From positions 1 through 51,635 of the forward strand of contig CAZKEF010000039.1 of the NCBI GenBank assembly GCA_964551735.1: a DNA stretch of 51,635 nt. Direction: 5' to 3'. How positions within the stretch are numbered: the first letter of the stretch is position 1; every line of letters starts with the position of its first letter. Source of the stretch: DAOUAT01 sp964551735. GTDB taxonomy: Bacteria > Chloroflexota > Anaerolineae > CG2-30-64-16. Shown here one piece after another: positions 1 to 7,334 of this stretch. The notes under the pieces were generated by a model. The model saw nothing but the letters and a program-made list of their open reading frames with translations, had not been told where the DNA came from and made no database searches. A program made the position numbers and the translations under genes.

Positions 1-814
1 GGCCGTCCATGGCGTTGAACCAGAACAGCGGCACCGCGGCCCAGGCGATGTTGATAGTCTCGACGTACATTTCGGCCAGACGGACGAAGTCGTCGGTGCC
101 GGAGTAGGTGCGCAACAGCGGGAAGTTGCCCCGCCGCGAGGCCGCGTAGAGGGCGGCGTAGTCCTCGGCGCGGCGGACCGGCACACCGCCCGCGCCGGTC
201 CGCCGCGGATCCTGTCGCTCGGGCCGGAAGAAATTCTCCTGCGCGTCCTGGTCCACCCCCAGCGAGATCACATCCAGTACCCGCGCGTCGGCGATTTGCG
301 CGATGCCCGCGCGCGTGGCCTCCACGGTGGGCAGGCCGAAGTGGTGGCGGATCAAGGGGAAGGGGGCTTTCCAGGCGATCCGTTCCACCGTGGCCTGGGG
401 ATAGTCTGCCTCCGTCGCGGCGACCGGCCTGCCGCGCAGGTATGCCAGCACATCCTCAGTCGTCTCCGACCCGTCGAAGACTTGGTCAAAGAAACCGATG
501 GCCTGGGCCCGCTCGGCCACGGGTGGTGTGCCGCCGAACGCGAAGTGCACGCCACCCGTGCGCAGGTCGTCCGCAGCCTCGGCGAACTCGGCCAGCAGCC
601 GTTCACCGGTTTCCGGGGTCAACCGGTACGAAACGCCCACCAGTGACGCGCCTTCTGCCTGGGCGGCCGCCAGCACCTGCTCCACCGGGATCGCCGGACC
701 CAGGAAGACCGTCCGCCAGCCCGCGCTCTCGGCCAGCCGGAGGAAGTTCATCACGCCGGCCACGTGGACGCACTCGCCCAACGCGGCCGCAACTACAACT
801 TTTCGGTCGTTCAA
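1..814 (-). CDS. Cobalamin (B12)-binding domain protein, partial at window edge
   Basis: The reading frame runs open from a TTG at 814 down to base 1, giving at least 271 residues with the C-terminus outside the window. A GGGAG Shine-Dalgarno lies six or seven bases before the TTG. The N-terminus reads GECVHVAG, then NFLRLAE, FLGPAIP, VGVSYRL and FAFGGTPP. This is the order of a Rossmann-like B12-binding module: an HxxG loop, a Ser/Leu stretch and a GG motif. The usual Asp of DxHxxG is Cys here, which may matter for cobalamin ligation. The following 150 residues look like the catalytic domain seen in glutamate-mutase-like or uncharacterised B12 proteins, but I do not recognise a reaction. It is transcribed away from murR. 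A link to amino-sugar metabolism is only suggested by position. Confidence 0.62.
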   Translation of the reverse strand, partial: MNDRKVVVAAALGECVHVAGVMNFLRLAESAGWRTVFLGPAIPVEQVLAAAQAEGASLVGVSYRLTPETGERLLAEFAEAADDLRTGGVHFAFGGTPPVAERAQAIGFFDQVFDGSETTEDVLAYLRGRPVAATEADYPQATVERIAWKAPFPLIRHHFGLPTVEATRAGIAQIADARVLDVISLGVDQDAQENFFRPERQDPRRTGAGGVPVRRAEDYAALYAASRRGNFPLLRTYSGTDDFVRLAEMYVETINIAWAAVPLFWFNAMDG

Positions 815-889
815 GATACGCTCCCTTCACAATAAATGTCAATTCAGCGCGCAAATAAAAGTCTAGAGGATATTTTCTTTGTATTTAGC

Positions 890-918
890 TTGACAAAAAA
901 TAAATCCTTTGTTAGGAT
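890..918 (+). promoter_or_regulatory. Sigma70-type promoter of murR
   Basis: TTGACA at 890-895 and TAGGAT at 913-918 are separated by exactly 17 bases. Transcription would start near 925, about 43 bases before the chosen murR ATG at 968. This rules out the longer upstream start at 836. The stretch 815-890 between the divergent genes is AT-rich and is the natural place for regulator binding, but I see no clear palindrome. Confidence 0.7.
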
Positions 919-967
919 ACCACTTGTGTCTGAGCTTGTCAAACTACCCCATGATGGAGCCGATTTT

Positions 968-1837
968 ATGACTGAACCTTCTTCTCGCGCCGCGCGCGGC
1001 CGACTCCTGGTGGCGATCCGTGGTCTGCTGCCGGCGCTGAACGAACAGGAGCAAAAAGTGGGCCAGTACGTGCTCGATCAGCCCGGCCAGGTGATTCACC
1101 TGGCGATGAGCGACCTGGCACAGCAGTGCGGGGTGAGCGACACCACCGTATTCCGGTTCTGCCGCAAGGTGGGCGCTGAAGGCTACCAGGATTTCAAGAT
1201 CCGCCTGGCACTGGAGTGGGCGCCGGAGCGGCCGGTTGCGTATGCGGAGTTGGCGGCAGGGGATGATCTGCCGGCGGCGGCGCGCAAGGCGATCGCGGCC
1301 GACATCAAGGCGCTGGAGGATACGCTGAGCGTGCTCGACCTGGGGGCGCTGGAACGGGCGGCCGGCGTACTGCTGGCTGCCCGGCGGGTGGATATCTATG
1401 GGGCCGGCGGCGGTGCGATCGCGGCTTACGAGCTGCAATACAAGCTCCTGCGCATCGGTGTTCGCGCCGCGTGTCACACCGACAGTGAGATGCAGACCAT
1501 CTCGGCCACTCTGCTGACGCCGGCCGACGCGGCGGTGGGTATCTCACACTCGGGTGAATCGGCAGACGTCCTGCACGCGCTGAGCGTCGCGCAGCACGGC
1601 GGCGCGGCGACGATCGCGATCACCAACCATCCGGCCTCGCCCCTGGCACAGCTTGCCGGCATCGGCCTGTACACCGCGGCCCAAGAGGCGCTGGCGCACG
1701 GTTATCCCCTGGGCGCGCGCGTCGCGCAGGTAGGGCTGATCGATCTGCTGTACACAGCGATGGCGTTGAAACGACAAGCAGAGGTGGCCGAGAATCAAGC
1801 GCGCATCGGATCGGCCCTGGGCCAACGGCCTGGGTAG
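968..1837 (+). CDS. murR: MurR/RpiR-family transcriptional regulator
   Basis: A 289-residue two-domain regulator. Residues about 1-85 form the RpiR helix-turn-helix (MSDLAQQCGVSDTTVFRFCR). Residues about 120-265 form a SIS sugar-phosphate domain with YGAGGGA and the phosphate-contacting SHSGES. Family members sense phosphosugars. MurR of E. coli and B. subtilis senses MurNAc-6-phosphate and controls murQ-type genes. The ATG at 968 is chosen because GGAG lies eight bases upstream and because a promoter sits at 890-918. The gene is convergent with the muropeptide cluster on the minus strand, which contains murQ and namZ, so MurNAc-6-P is the likely effector. Ligand specificity is inferred from context. 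Confidence 0.85.
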   Translation: MTEPSSRAARGRLLVAIRGLLPALNEQEQKVGQYVLDQPGQVIHLAMSDLAQQCGVSDTTVFRFCRKVGAEGYQDFKIRLALEWAPERPVAYAELAAGDDLPAAARKAIAADIKALEDTLSVLDLGALERAAGVLLAARRVDIYGAGGGAIAAYELQYKLLRIGVRAACHTDSEMQTISATLLTPADAAVGISHSGESADVLHALSVAQHGGAATIAITNHPASPLAQLAGIGLYTAAQEALAHGYPLGARVAQVGLIDLLYTAMALKRQAEVAENQARIGSALGQRPG

Positions 1838-1839
1838 GC

Positions 1840-1938
1840 GTAGGGGCGGGTTTTTGCCCGGTTACCGTCAGCTCGCCGTGCTCGGCAGCCGCGTGAGAGC
1901 GACCGGCTTGCCGTTGCTGTGGAGAAACCCGCCCCTAC
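1840..1938. repeat. Palindromic repeat element, GTAGGGGCGGGTTT family
   Basis: Perfect 14-bp inverted arms (GTAGGGGCGGGTTT at 1840-1853 and its complement at 1925-1938) enclose 71 bases between the convergent genes murR and the kinase. The right arm supplies the TAG stop codon of the kinase gene at 1935-1937. A second, shorter member of the family lies in frame inside the DUF6259 gene at 17604-17662. It may act as a bidirectional terminator. Confidence 0.85.
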
Positions 1939-2864
1939 AAAAGCTGTCGCGCCAGGCGCAACGCGCCCTGCGCCGGCTCAACGACCGGCGTGACGGGATC
2001 GAGTTCGAGACTGGCGGCCTGGGCCGCGGCGAGGAAGTGTTGGCGCAGTGCCTTGCCTTTCACGATCAGGCCGCCGGCCAGCGCGCACGGCACGGGCGGG
2101 GGCAGGTTCAGGGCGCGGATGACCGCAGCGGCAGCCAACGCCAGTTCACGGCCCGCGTCGGCCAGGATCGCGCCCGCCACAGCATCCCCTGCGACCGCGG
2201 CCGCCTCCACCAGAGGGGCCAGCGCGGCCAGGTCGGCCGGCGTCAGCGTCTGGCGATAGGCCCGCCCCACCAAGTCCGGCGGCGCGGTCAGGCCCCAGCG
2301 TCCTAAGACCGCCTGGGTCAGCGCGGTCGCCGGCGCCCGGCCATCGAACGCGCGCATGATCGCCCGCAGGGCCGCCAGGCCTACGGCATAGCCGCTGCCC
2401 TCGTCCCCCAGCACGTGCCCCCACCCACCCGCGCGCGCCTGATGGCCAGCCGCATCGCGCCCATAGGCGATGGACCCGGTGCCGCAGATCAGCGCGGCGC
2501 CCCAGCCGGCCGGGGTGCCGGCCGCCAGCACCAGTTGCGCATCGTTGACGATGGCCAGGGGCACGCGGGGCAGCCGGCGGTCGGCCCAGGCTTGCAGCAG
2601 CGCGCGATCCTCGGGCCGATCCACCCCGGCCATGCCGACGCACGCGGCGTGGAACGTTGGCGCTGTCAGGCCGGCAGAGGCGACCGCCCGCGCGATAGCA
2701 TCGTCTAGCGCAGCCTGGGCCCGCTCGATGCCCACCGACTGATAGTTGGACGGGCCGGCCGTCCCGCGGCCGAGCACGCGCAGCTTGTCATCGGCCACCA
2801 ACGCCAGCGTCTTGCTGCCGCCGCCGTCTATCCCCAAAATGCAGCCGGCCCGGTTCACCGTCAT
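1935..2864 (-). CDS. BadF/BcrA-type N-acetylhexosamine kinase (MurNAc/GlcNAc kinase)
   Basis: A 309-residue cytoplasmic ATPase of the BadF/BadG/BcrA/BcrD kinase family. It opens with the phosphate-1 loop GIDGGGSKTLALVAD. A second phosphate loop, ICGTGSIAYG, follows, then the GDEGSGYAVG signature. Human NAGK and Clostridium acetobutylicum MurK belong to this family; MurK phosphorylates both MurNAc and GlcNAc at O6. Its ATG overlaps the TGA of anmK-murQ by 4 bp (ATGA), so translation is coupled to the etherase that uses MurNAc-6-P. A MurK-like role is therefore more likely than plain NagK, but the sequence alone does not settle substrate preference. The stop codon lies inside a palindromic repeat arm. 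Confidence 0.85.
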   Translation of the reverse strand: MTVNRAGCILGIDGGGSKTLALVADDKLRVLGRGTAGPSNYQSVGIERAQAALDDAIARAVASAGLTAPTFHAACVGMAGVDRPEDRALLQAWADRRLPRVPLAIVNDAQLVLAAGTPAGWGAALICGTGSIAYGRDAAGHQARAGGWGHVLGDEGSGYAVGLAALRAIMRAFDGRAPATALTQAVLGRWGLTAPPDLVGRAYRQTLTPADLAALAPLVEAAAVAGDAVAGAILADAGRELALAAAAVIRALNLPPPVPCALAGGLIVKGKALRQHFLAAAQAASLELDPVTPVVEPAQGALRLARQLL

Positions 2865-5005
2865 GTTATTAGCACCTTCCGCACGTCCCCGCCCGCCGCG
2901 GCCAACCGCGTACGCGCGACTTCCGGTGGCACCCCGGCCAGGTGGGCCACGATGGCCGCCTTGACCTGCCCGTCGCAGGCGCGTAGCAGGGTCTCAGCCT
3001 CCGCGTCCGTAACGCCGCACGCTTCGGCTACGATGCGTCGGGCGCGGGCCTGCAGCTTGCGGTTGGTGGGCTGGACGTCCACCATCAGGTTGCCGTAGGT
3101 CTTGCCCAGGCGGATCATGACGCCGGTGGATAGCATGTTGAGGACCAGTTTCTGCGCGGTGCCGGCCTTGAGCCGCGTGGAGCCGGTGATCACCTCGGGG
3201 CCGACCACGGGCGCGATCGCGATGTCGGCGGCTTCAGCCATGGGGGAAGGGTGCGCGCACGCGAGGCTGAGCACCAGCGCGCCGCGGCATCGCGCCTCGG
3301 CCATGCCGCCCAGCACATACGGCGTGCGGCCACTGGCCGCGATGCCTACCACGCTGTCGCGTTCGGTCACGTCCAGGGTGATGATCTCCCGCATGCCGGC
3401 CTCCTGGTCATCCTCCACGCCTTCGATCGCGTGGGTGAGCGCATACGAGCCGCCCGCGATGATCCCCATCACCTGCTCCGGTGGGGTGCTGAAGGTGGGC
3501 GGGCACTCAGAAGCGTCCAGCACCCCCAGGCGCCCCGAGGTGCCCGCGCCGACATAGATCAGCCGGCCGCCTTTTCGCATCCGCGCGGTGATGGCGTCAA
3601 TGGCCCGGGCGATGGCCGGCAGTTCTGCCGCGACCGCGGGCGCCACATGTGCATCTTCCGCGCTGATCAACCGTACCATTTCGAGTGTGGGCAGGGTGTC
3701 GATGTCCATCGTCGCCGGGTTGCGCGCCTCGGTGACCGGGAGCGTGGTGCGTACTGCGGGCTGTGTATTGCGTATTGCGTATTGCGTGCTGTCCCCTGAT
3801 TCTTGACCCCTGACACCTGATGCCTGTCCCCTGCCCCCTGGCGTGATATGGCCCAGCACCACGGGATGCCGCGCGCCGGTGGCTGCGGGCAGGTTGCCGG
3901 GCCGGCCGTGCCAGGTCTCGTAGGCCAGTACGGCGAACGCGACGGCTTCCTTGGCCTCGACCGGCAGCCCCAGGTCGGCGCTGGTGAGGACGCGGGCCGG
4001 GGCAAGGCTTTCCCGGACCAGCGCCATCAGGCTGGGATTGCGCGCACCGCCGCCGCTGACGATGACCTCGTCGGGGAAGCGGGGCAGGAAATCGTGATAG
4101 GCCTGGGCGATGGAACGCGCGGTGAACGCCGTAAGGGTGGCGACAATGTCGGCCGGGGCCAGGCCGGCGGCGCTCCCGCGCGCCCAGACCCGCGCGCCGA
4201 ACTGTGCGCCGAACAGCTCGCGGCCGGTGGTCTTGGGCGGCGGCTGATGCAGATAGGGCTCGGCCAGCAGCTCGGCCAGCAGCGCTTCGTCTACGCGGCC
4301 CTGGGCCGCCAGCACACCGTCATGGTCATAGGCCCAGGCGCCGCCGGTGGCGCGGCCGGCCGCGTCGTCAAGCAGCATGTTGCCGGGACCGGTGTCGAAG
4401 GCAAGTGCGTCCTCACCCTCACCCCCCTGGCCCCCCTCTCCCGTTTCCATCAGAAACGGGAGAGGGAGAGGAGGCAGGTAAGTGATATTGGCGATGCCGC
4501 CGATGTTTTGCAGGGCACGCGCACGGGTCGGATGGGTGAAGAGCAGGCGATCCACATAGGCCACCAGCGGAGCGCCCTGGCCGCCGGCCGCCATGTCGCG
4601 CGGCCGGAAGTTGCTGACGACGGGAGTCCCGGTGCGCTCGGCGATGACGGCCGCTTCGCCGAATTGCAGCGTCGAGGCGTCCGGGCCGGCCGGGATGTGC
4701 CAGACCGTCTGGCCGTGGCTGCCGATGAGGTCAACCTGCTCCGGCGTCAGCCCGGCCGCGGCCATCACCCGATCCGCGGCGTCGGCGAACGCGCGGCCCA
4801 GCGCGAAGTTGAGCGCACAGAGCCGGTCGGCGCCCGTTTCCGGCCGGAACGCGGCGAAGATCGCTTCCCGGAGCGCGGGCGGATGCGGGACCTCGCAATG
4901 GGCCAGCAACTCCCACGCAAGGCCGGGGGGTGCGCCCTTGATGCGGATGGCGGCGGCCGATGTGCCGTCGGCCGATGTGCCGGACATGAGACCGATGACG
5001 ATCAT
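2861..5005 (-). CDS. anmK-murQ: AnmK-MurQ fusion: anhydro-MurNAc kinase / MurNAc-6-P etherase
   Basis: One uninterrupted 714-codon frame. Residues 1 to about 388 are a complete AnmK: GLMSGTSADGT, HGQTVWH, NIGGIANITYL, AFDTGPGNMLLDD, TTGRELFG and VSGGGARNPSL. It opens and phosphorylates 1,6-anhydro-MurNAc to MurNAc-6-P. Residues about 420-714 are a complete MurQ: TEARNPATMDIDTLPTLEM, GAGTSGRLGVLDASECPP, AASGRTPYV and STRLKAGTAQK. It removes D-lactate to give GlcNAc-6-P. The joint (about 389-419) is encoded by a heptanucleotide repeat tract and contains no ATG, GTG or TTG from which a full MurQ could start, which favours a real bifunctional protein. A second repeat adds about 20 residues near 183-203 of AnmK. 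The ATG at 5005 is chosen because it begins the family's conserved start and GAGGT precedes it. Confidence 0.93.
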   Translation of the reverse strand: MIVIGLMSGTSADGTSAAAIRIKGAPPGLAWELLAHCEVPHPPALREAIFAAFRPETGADRLCALNFALGRAFADAADRVMAAAGLTPEQVDLIGSHGQTVWHIPAGPDASTLQFGEAAVIAERTGTPVVSNFRPRDMAAGGQGAPLVAYVDRLLFTHPTRARALQNIGGIANITYLPPLPLPFLMETGEGGQGGEGEDALAFDTGPGNMLLDDAAGRATGGAWAYDHDGVLAAQGRVDEALLAELLAEPYLHQPPPKTTGRELFGAQFGARVWARGSAAGLAPADIVATLTAFTARSIAQAYHDFLPRFPDEVIVSGGGARNPSLMALVRESLAPARVLTSADLGLPVEAKEAVAFAVLAYETWHGRPGNLPAATGARHPVVLGHITPGGRGQASGVRGQESGDSTQYAIRNTQPAVRTTLPVTEARNPATMDIDTLPTLEMVRLISAEDAHVAPAVAAELPAIARAIDAITARMRKGGRLIYVGAGTSGRLGVLDASECPPTFSTPPEQVMGIIAGGSYALTHAIEGVEDDQEAGMREIITLDVTERDSVVGIAASGRTPYVLGGMAEARCRGALVLSLACAHPSPMAEAADIAIAPVVGPEVITGSTRLKAGTAQKLVLNMLSTGVMIRLGKTYGNLMVDVQPTNRKLQARARRIVAEACGVTDAEAETLLRACDGQVKAAIVAHLAGVPPEVARTRLAAAGGDVRKVLIT
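3747..3840. repeat. Heptanucleotide repeat tract encoding the AnmK-MurQ linker
   Basis: Read on the plus strand this is thirteen consecutive 7-base units plus three bases, each with T-G at positions 2-3 (consensus NTGNNNN, usually YTG). Left units are of the TTGCGTA type and right units of the CTGACAC/CTGTCCC type. It codes in frame on the minus strand for the hinge between AnmK and MurQ. Confidence 0.85.
4434..4466. repeat. Palindrome carried in frame inside anmK
   Basis: Arms CCCTCTCCCGTTTC (4434-4447) and its complement (4453-4466) flank a 5-base loop. The element and its C-rich flank separate two normally adjacent AnmK motifs, NIGGIANITYLPP and AFDTGPGN, adding about 20 Pro/Gly/Glu-rich residues without a frameshift. 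Confidence 0.85.
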
Positions 5006-5017
5006 GGGTGAGACCTC

Positions 5018-5045
5018 GTGCGTGTTGCGTAGTGCGTACTGCATC
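5018..5045. repeat. Short heptanucleotide tract between two genes
   Basis: Four 7-base units of the NTGCGTN/CTGCATC type fill most of the 38-bp gap between the serine hydrolase stop (5044-5046) and the anmK-murQ start (5005). Same consensus as the linker tract at 3747-3840. Confidence 0.7.
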
Positions 5046-6231
5046 AGGATGTGGCTTCGACGATCGCGCGGTGCAGGGCGACGCGGAATTGGAGGATGCC
5101 GCCGCCGGCGCGGCCGTAATAGACCCGGTTGGTCAGGCAGGCGACGACCAGGTCGCGGGCGGGGTCAATCCACAGCGACGTGCCGGTGAAGCCGGTGTGG
5201 CCGAACGCGGCCGGGCCGAAGGGATTGCCGCTGGCCTCCGGGTCGGGGCACCACAGGGCGAAACCCAGGCCCCGGCGGGTCATGCCATCTTCTGCCTGCA
5301 GGCGCACCATCTCGGCCACGGTGTGGGGCCGCAGCACGGCCGGGCCGCGGGCGCCCAGCGCGTTCAGGAAGGACTGGCCGAACGCGGCCACATCATCGGC
5401 GGTCGAAAACAGCCCTGCGTGGCCCGCGATCCCGCCCAGGCCGGCCGCGTTCTCGTCGTGCACCTCGCCCACGATGCGCCGGCCGCGCCACGCGCAGATT
5501 TCGGTGGGTGCGACGTTGATTGCAGATTGCGGATTGGGGACTATAGTCCCCGTAGCGCAGCGAAGTGGGATTGGAGATTCGGCGATCGGCAGGTAACGCG
5601 TGTGCGCCAGGCCCAACGGGCCCGTCACCCGCTCAGCGACCGCCCGATCCAACCGCTGGCCGGTCAACTGCGCCACGCTCAGGCCCAGCAGGATCAGGCC
5701 AACGTCGCAATAGATGGCGCGCGCGGCGATGGGGTAGGAGAAATGGGTCGCCAGCGCCAGCTGCCGCGCGGCCTCAGGGCTGCCCTCGCGGTACAGCGGC
5801 CGCCATGCGGGCAGGCCCGAGGTGTGGGTCAGCAAGTGGCGGAAGGTCACCCGGCCGGCGTCGGCAGTTTCATCTGCGCCCCCGGCCGCCGCCACCGAGA
5901 CGAACGCGCCTGGCTGCAGCGGATCCTCGTAGGGGCGGATCGGCCGCGGCCCGCTGAAATCGGGCAGGACGCTGCAAACCGGCTGATCCAGCCCGACCCG
6001 GCCTGCTTCGACCAGCGTCATGAACGCCGTCACCACGAACAGCTTGGTCACCGAGGCCAGGTCGAACAGCGAATCGGGCCGGACGGGCCGCTGCTGCGTC
6101 TCGGGATCCAGCCAGCCGTACGCGCCGGAGAAGACGGGCGCGCCGTGCTGCCACACTGCAACCTGGGCGGCCGGGAAAACCCGGCCCAACGCCTGGTGGA
6201 TAACTGGCTTCATACCAGATGAAATTATCAT
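5044..6231 (-). CDS. Serine beta-lactamase-family hydrolase, AmiE-like muramyl amidase candidate
   Basis: A 395-residue protein of the class C beta-lactamase/S12 family. The nucleophile motif is SVTK (in LASVTKLFVVTAF). The second motif is YCD, replacing YxN. The third is HTG (GHTGFTGTSLWIDP), typical of non-beta-lactamase members. B. subtilis AmiE (YbbE), which removes the peptide from MurNAc, belongs to this family and sits beside nagZ and namZ as here, so a MurNAc-L-Ala amidase role is the best guess. Esterase or D-peptidase activity cannot be excluded. No clear signal peptide is seen. About 20 residues (PIPLRCATGTIVPNPQSA region) between RYLPIAES and APTEICAW come from an inserted repeat. 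An alternative start is ATG at 6213. Confidence 0.8.
   Translation of the reverse strand: MIISSGMKPVIHQALGRVFPAAQVAVWQHGAPVFSGAYGWLDPETQQRPVRPDSLFDLASVTKLFVVTAFMTLVEAGRVGLDQPVCSVLPDFSGPRPIRPYEDPLQPGAFVSVAAAGGADETADAGRVTFRHLLTHTSGLPAWRPLYREGSPEAARQLALATHFSYPIAARAIYCDVGLILLGLSVAQLTGQRLDRAVAERVTGPLGLAHTRYLPIAESPIPLRCATGTIVPNPQSAINVAPTEICAWRGRRIVGEVHDENAAGLGGIAGHAGLFSTADDVAAFGQSFLNALGARGPAVLRPHTVAEMVRLQAEDGMTRRGLGFALWCPDPEASGNPFGPAAFGHTGFTGTSLWIDPARDLVVACLTNRVYYGRAGGGILQFRVALHRAIVEATS
5518..5551. repeat. Heptamer tract plus perfect 16-bp palindrome inside a coding region
   Basis: Three GATTGNN units followed by GACTATA run from 5518 to 5545 with 7-base period and merge into the perfect palindrome GGGGACTATAGTCCCC at 5536-5551. 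The whole stretch is read in frame by the AmiE-like hydrolase gene, where it adds a non-conserved loop. Confidence 0.8.
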
Positions 6232-6241
6232 ATGACGAGTC

Positions 6242-7201
6242 TCAGATCTTCACCAACATCTCATACTGCCGATACGGCTGAAACCCGAACTTGCCGTAGA
6301 AATCCAACAGGCTCGTCCAATCAATCACGCAACCGGCGATGCCGTGGTCGCGCAGGCGGCGGAGGCCGCCATCCAGCAGCGCCGCGCCGTAGCCGCCCCC
6401 GCGTCGCGCCGCGGCCACGCCGATGGGGCCGAGCTGGCCCCAGGGCCGGGGCAGGCGGTGCATGAAGAAGCGATCCAGCGGCCGCAGCGAGTCCTCGAAC
6501 GTGAGCTGGCAGAACCCCTCGACACCGGCTTCGGTCAGGAGCAGCATGTAATCCGTGACGCGGCCGCCGGCGCGCAGGTGCTCCCGGCACTCAAAGTGCC
6601 ACCGGCCGGGGAAGTCGTGGTGAAGGAACGCTAGCAGCGCGGCCTCGTCGCCGGGCCGCGCGGGCCGGACCGCGCAGGGCAGATCCACGCGCACGCCCGG
6701 CGGCGTGACGTAAGCGCGCAGATCGCGCGCCACGTCCCAGTCGCGCGGGGCATCCGGCCGGGCCGCGTAGCCGCGGCGGGCAAAGAAGCGGTCGCTGCCC
6801 AGCGTGGACGGCAGGCCCGGCGTGAACGGCCGCAGGCTGCCGCCCAGCCGGAACCGCGTGCAGCCCTGGTCGGCCAGCCAGCCCTCGGCCCACGCCAGCA
6901 GCGCGGCGCCGATGCCCCGGCCCTGGTACGGCGGGCCCACCGCGATGGCGTCAATCCAGCCGGCCTCCCGCGCCGAGACCTGCGGATCACCTGCGGGGTA
7001 CGCGCTGGCCAGCACGAAGCCGGCCGGCTCCCCGCCGACCAGCGCCAGCCGGCCGACCTGGGTACCGCCGGCCGTGGGCAGGGTGTTGAAGCCGACCGCA
7101 GCCGGCGTGATGGCGAGATCCGGCCCGCACGCCGCGTTCCAGATGGCCGCGGCCGCGGTGTGATGGAGGGGATCATCCAGTGCAAAGACCCTTAGTTTCA
7201 T
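6242..7201 (-). CDS. Tandem GNAT-domain acetyltransferase
   Basis: A 319-residue protein with two GNAT folds. The first (about residues 1-150) has the acetyl-CoA loop IAVGPPYQGRGIGAALL. The second (about 165-319) has IGVAAARRGGGYGAALL and ends with the usual FYGKFGFQPY strand. The second loop departs from the canonical Q/RxxGxG/A, so that half may be regulatory. The substrate is unknown. Its place, ten bases before the AmiE-like hydrolase and next to nagZ, suggests acetylation of an amino sugar or peptide fragment. That is inference. A similar two-GNAT protein lies in the same cluster at 21863-22810. Confidence 0.82.
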   Translation of the reverse strand: MKLRVFALDDPLHHTAAAAIWNAACGPDLAITPAAVGFNTLPTAGGTQVGRLALVGGEPAGFVLASAYPAGDPQVSAREAGWIDAIAVGPPYQGRGIGAALLAWAEGWLADQGCTRFRLGGSLRPFTPGLPSTLGSDRFFARRGYAARPDAPRDWDVARDLRAYVTPPGVRVDLPCAVRPARPGDEAALLAFLHHDFPGRWHFECREHLRAGGRVTDYMLLLTEAGVEGFCQLTFEDSLRPLDRFFMHRLPRPWGQLGPIGVAAARRGGGYGAALLDGGLRRLRDHGIAGCVIDWTSLLDFYGKFGFQPYRQYEMLVKI

Positions 7202-7232
7202 TGTGTTTCATTTCCAAACATACTTGCCCATA

Positions 7233-7331
7233 CCGGGGCGGCGCCCCGGCGGATGAAAATACGGGTGACCGGAATCGAGCCTTCAGGCGGTTTCTCCCGT
7301 TGAGCGACAGACCGGCTGAAGCCTCGATTCC
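7233..7331. repeat. Two hairpins between nagZ and the GNAT gene
   Basis: A perfect 7-bp stem (CCGGGGC, 7233-7239 with 7243-7249) is followed by a larger inverted repeat. GGAATCGAGCCTTCAGGCGG (7271-7290) pairs with 7312-7331 with only two mismatches. A 23-nt segment (7269-7291) is identical to 9132-9154 on the other side of nagZ. Confidence 0.8.
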
Positions 7332-7334
7332 AGC

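Noticed and set aside
836..967. Extended N-terminus for MurR from an ATG at 836
   Set aside because: A good promoter lies at 890-918 inside this stretch, and the family starts at the ATG at 968, which has a Shine-Dalgarno.
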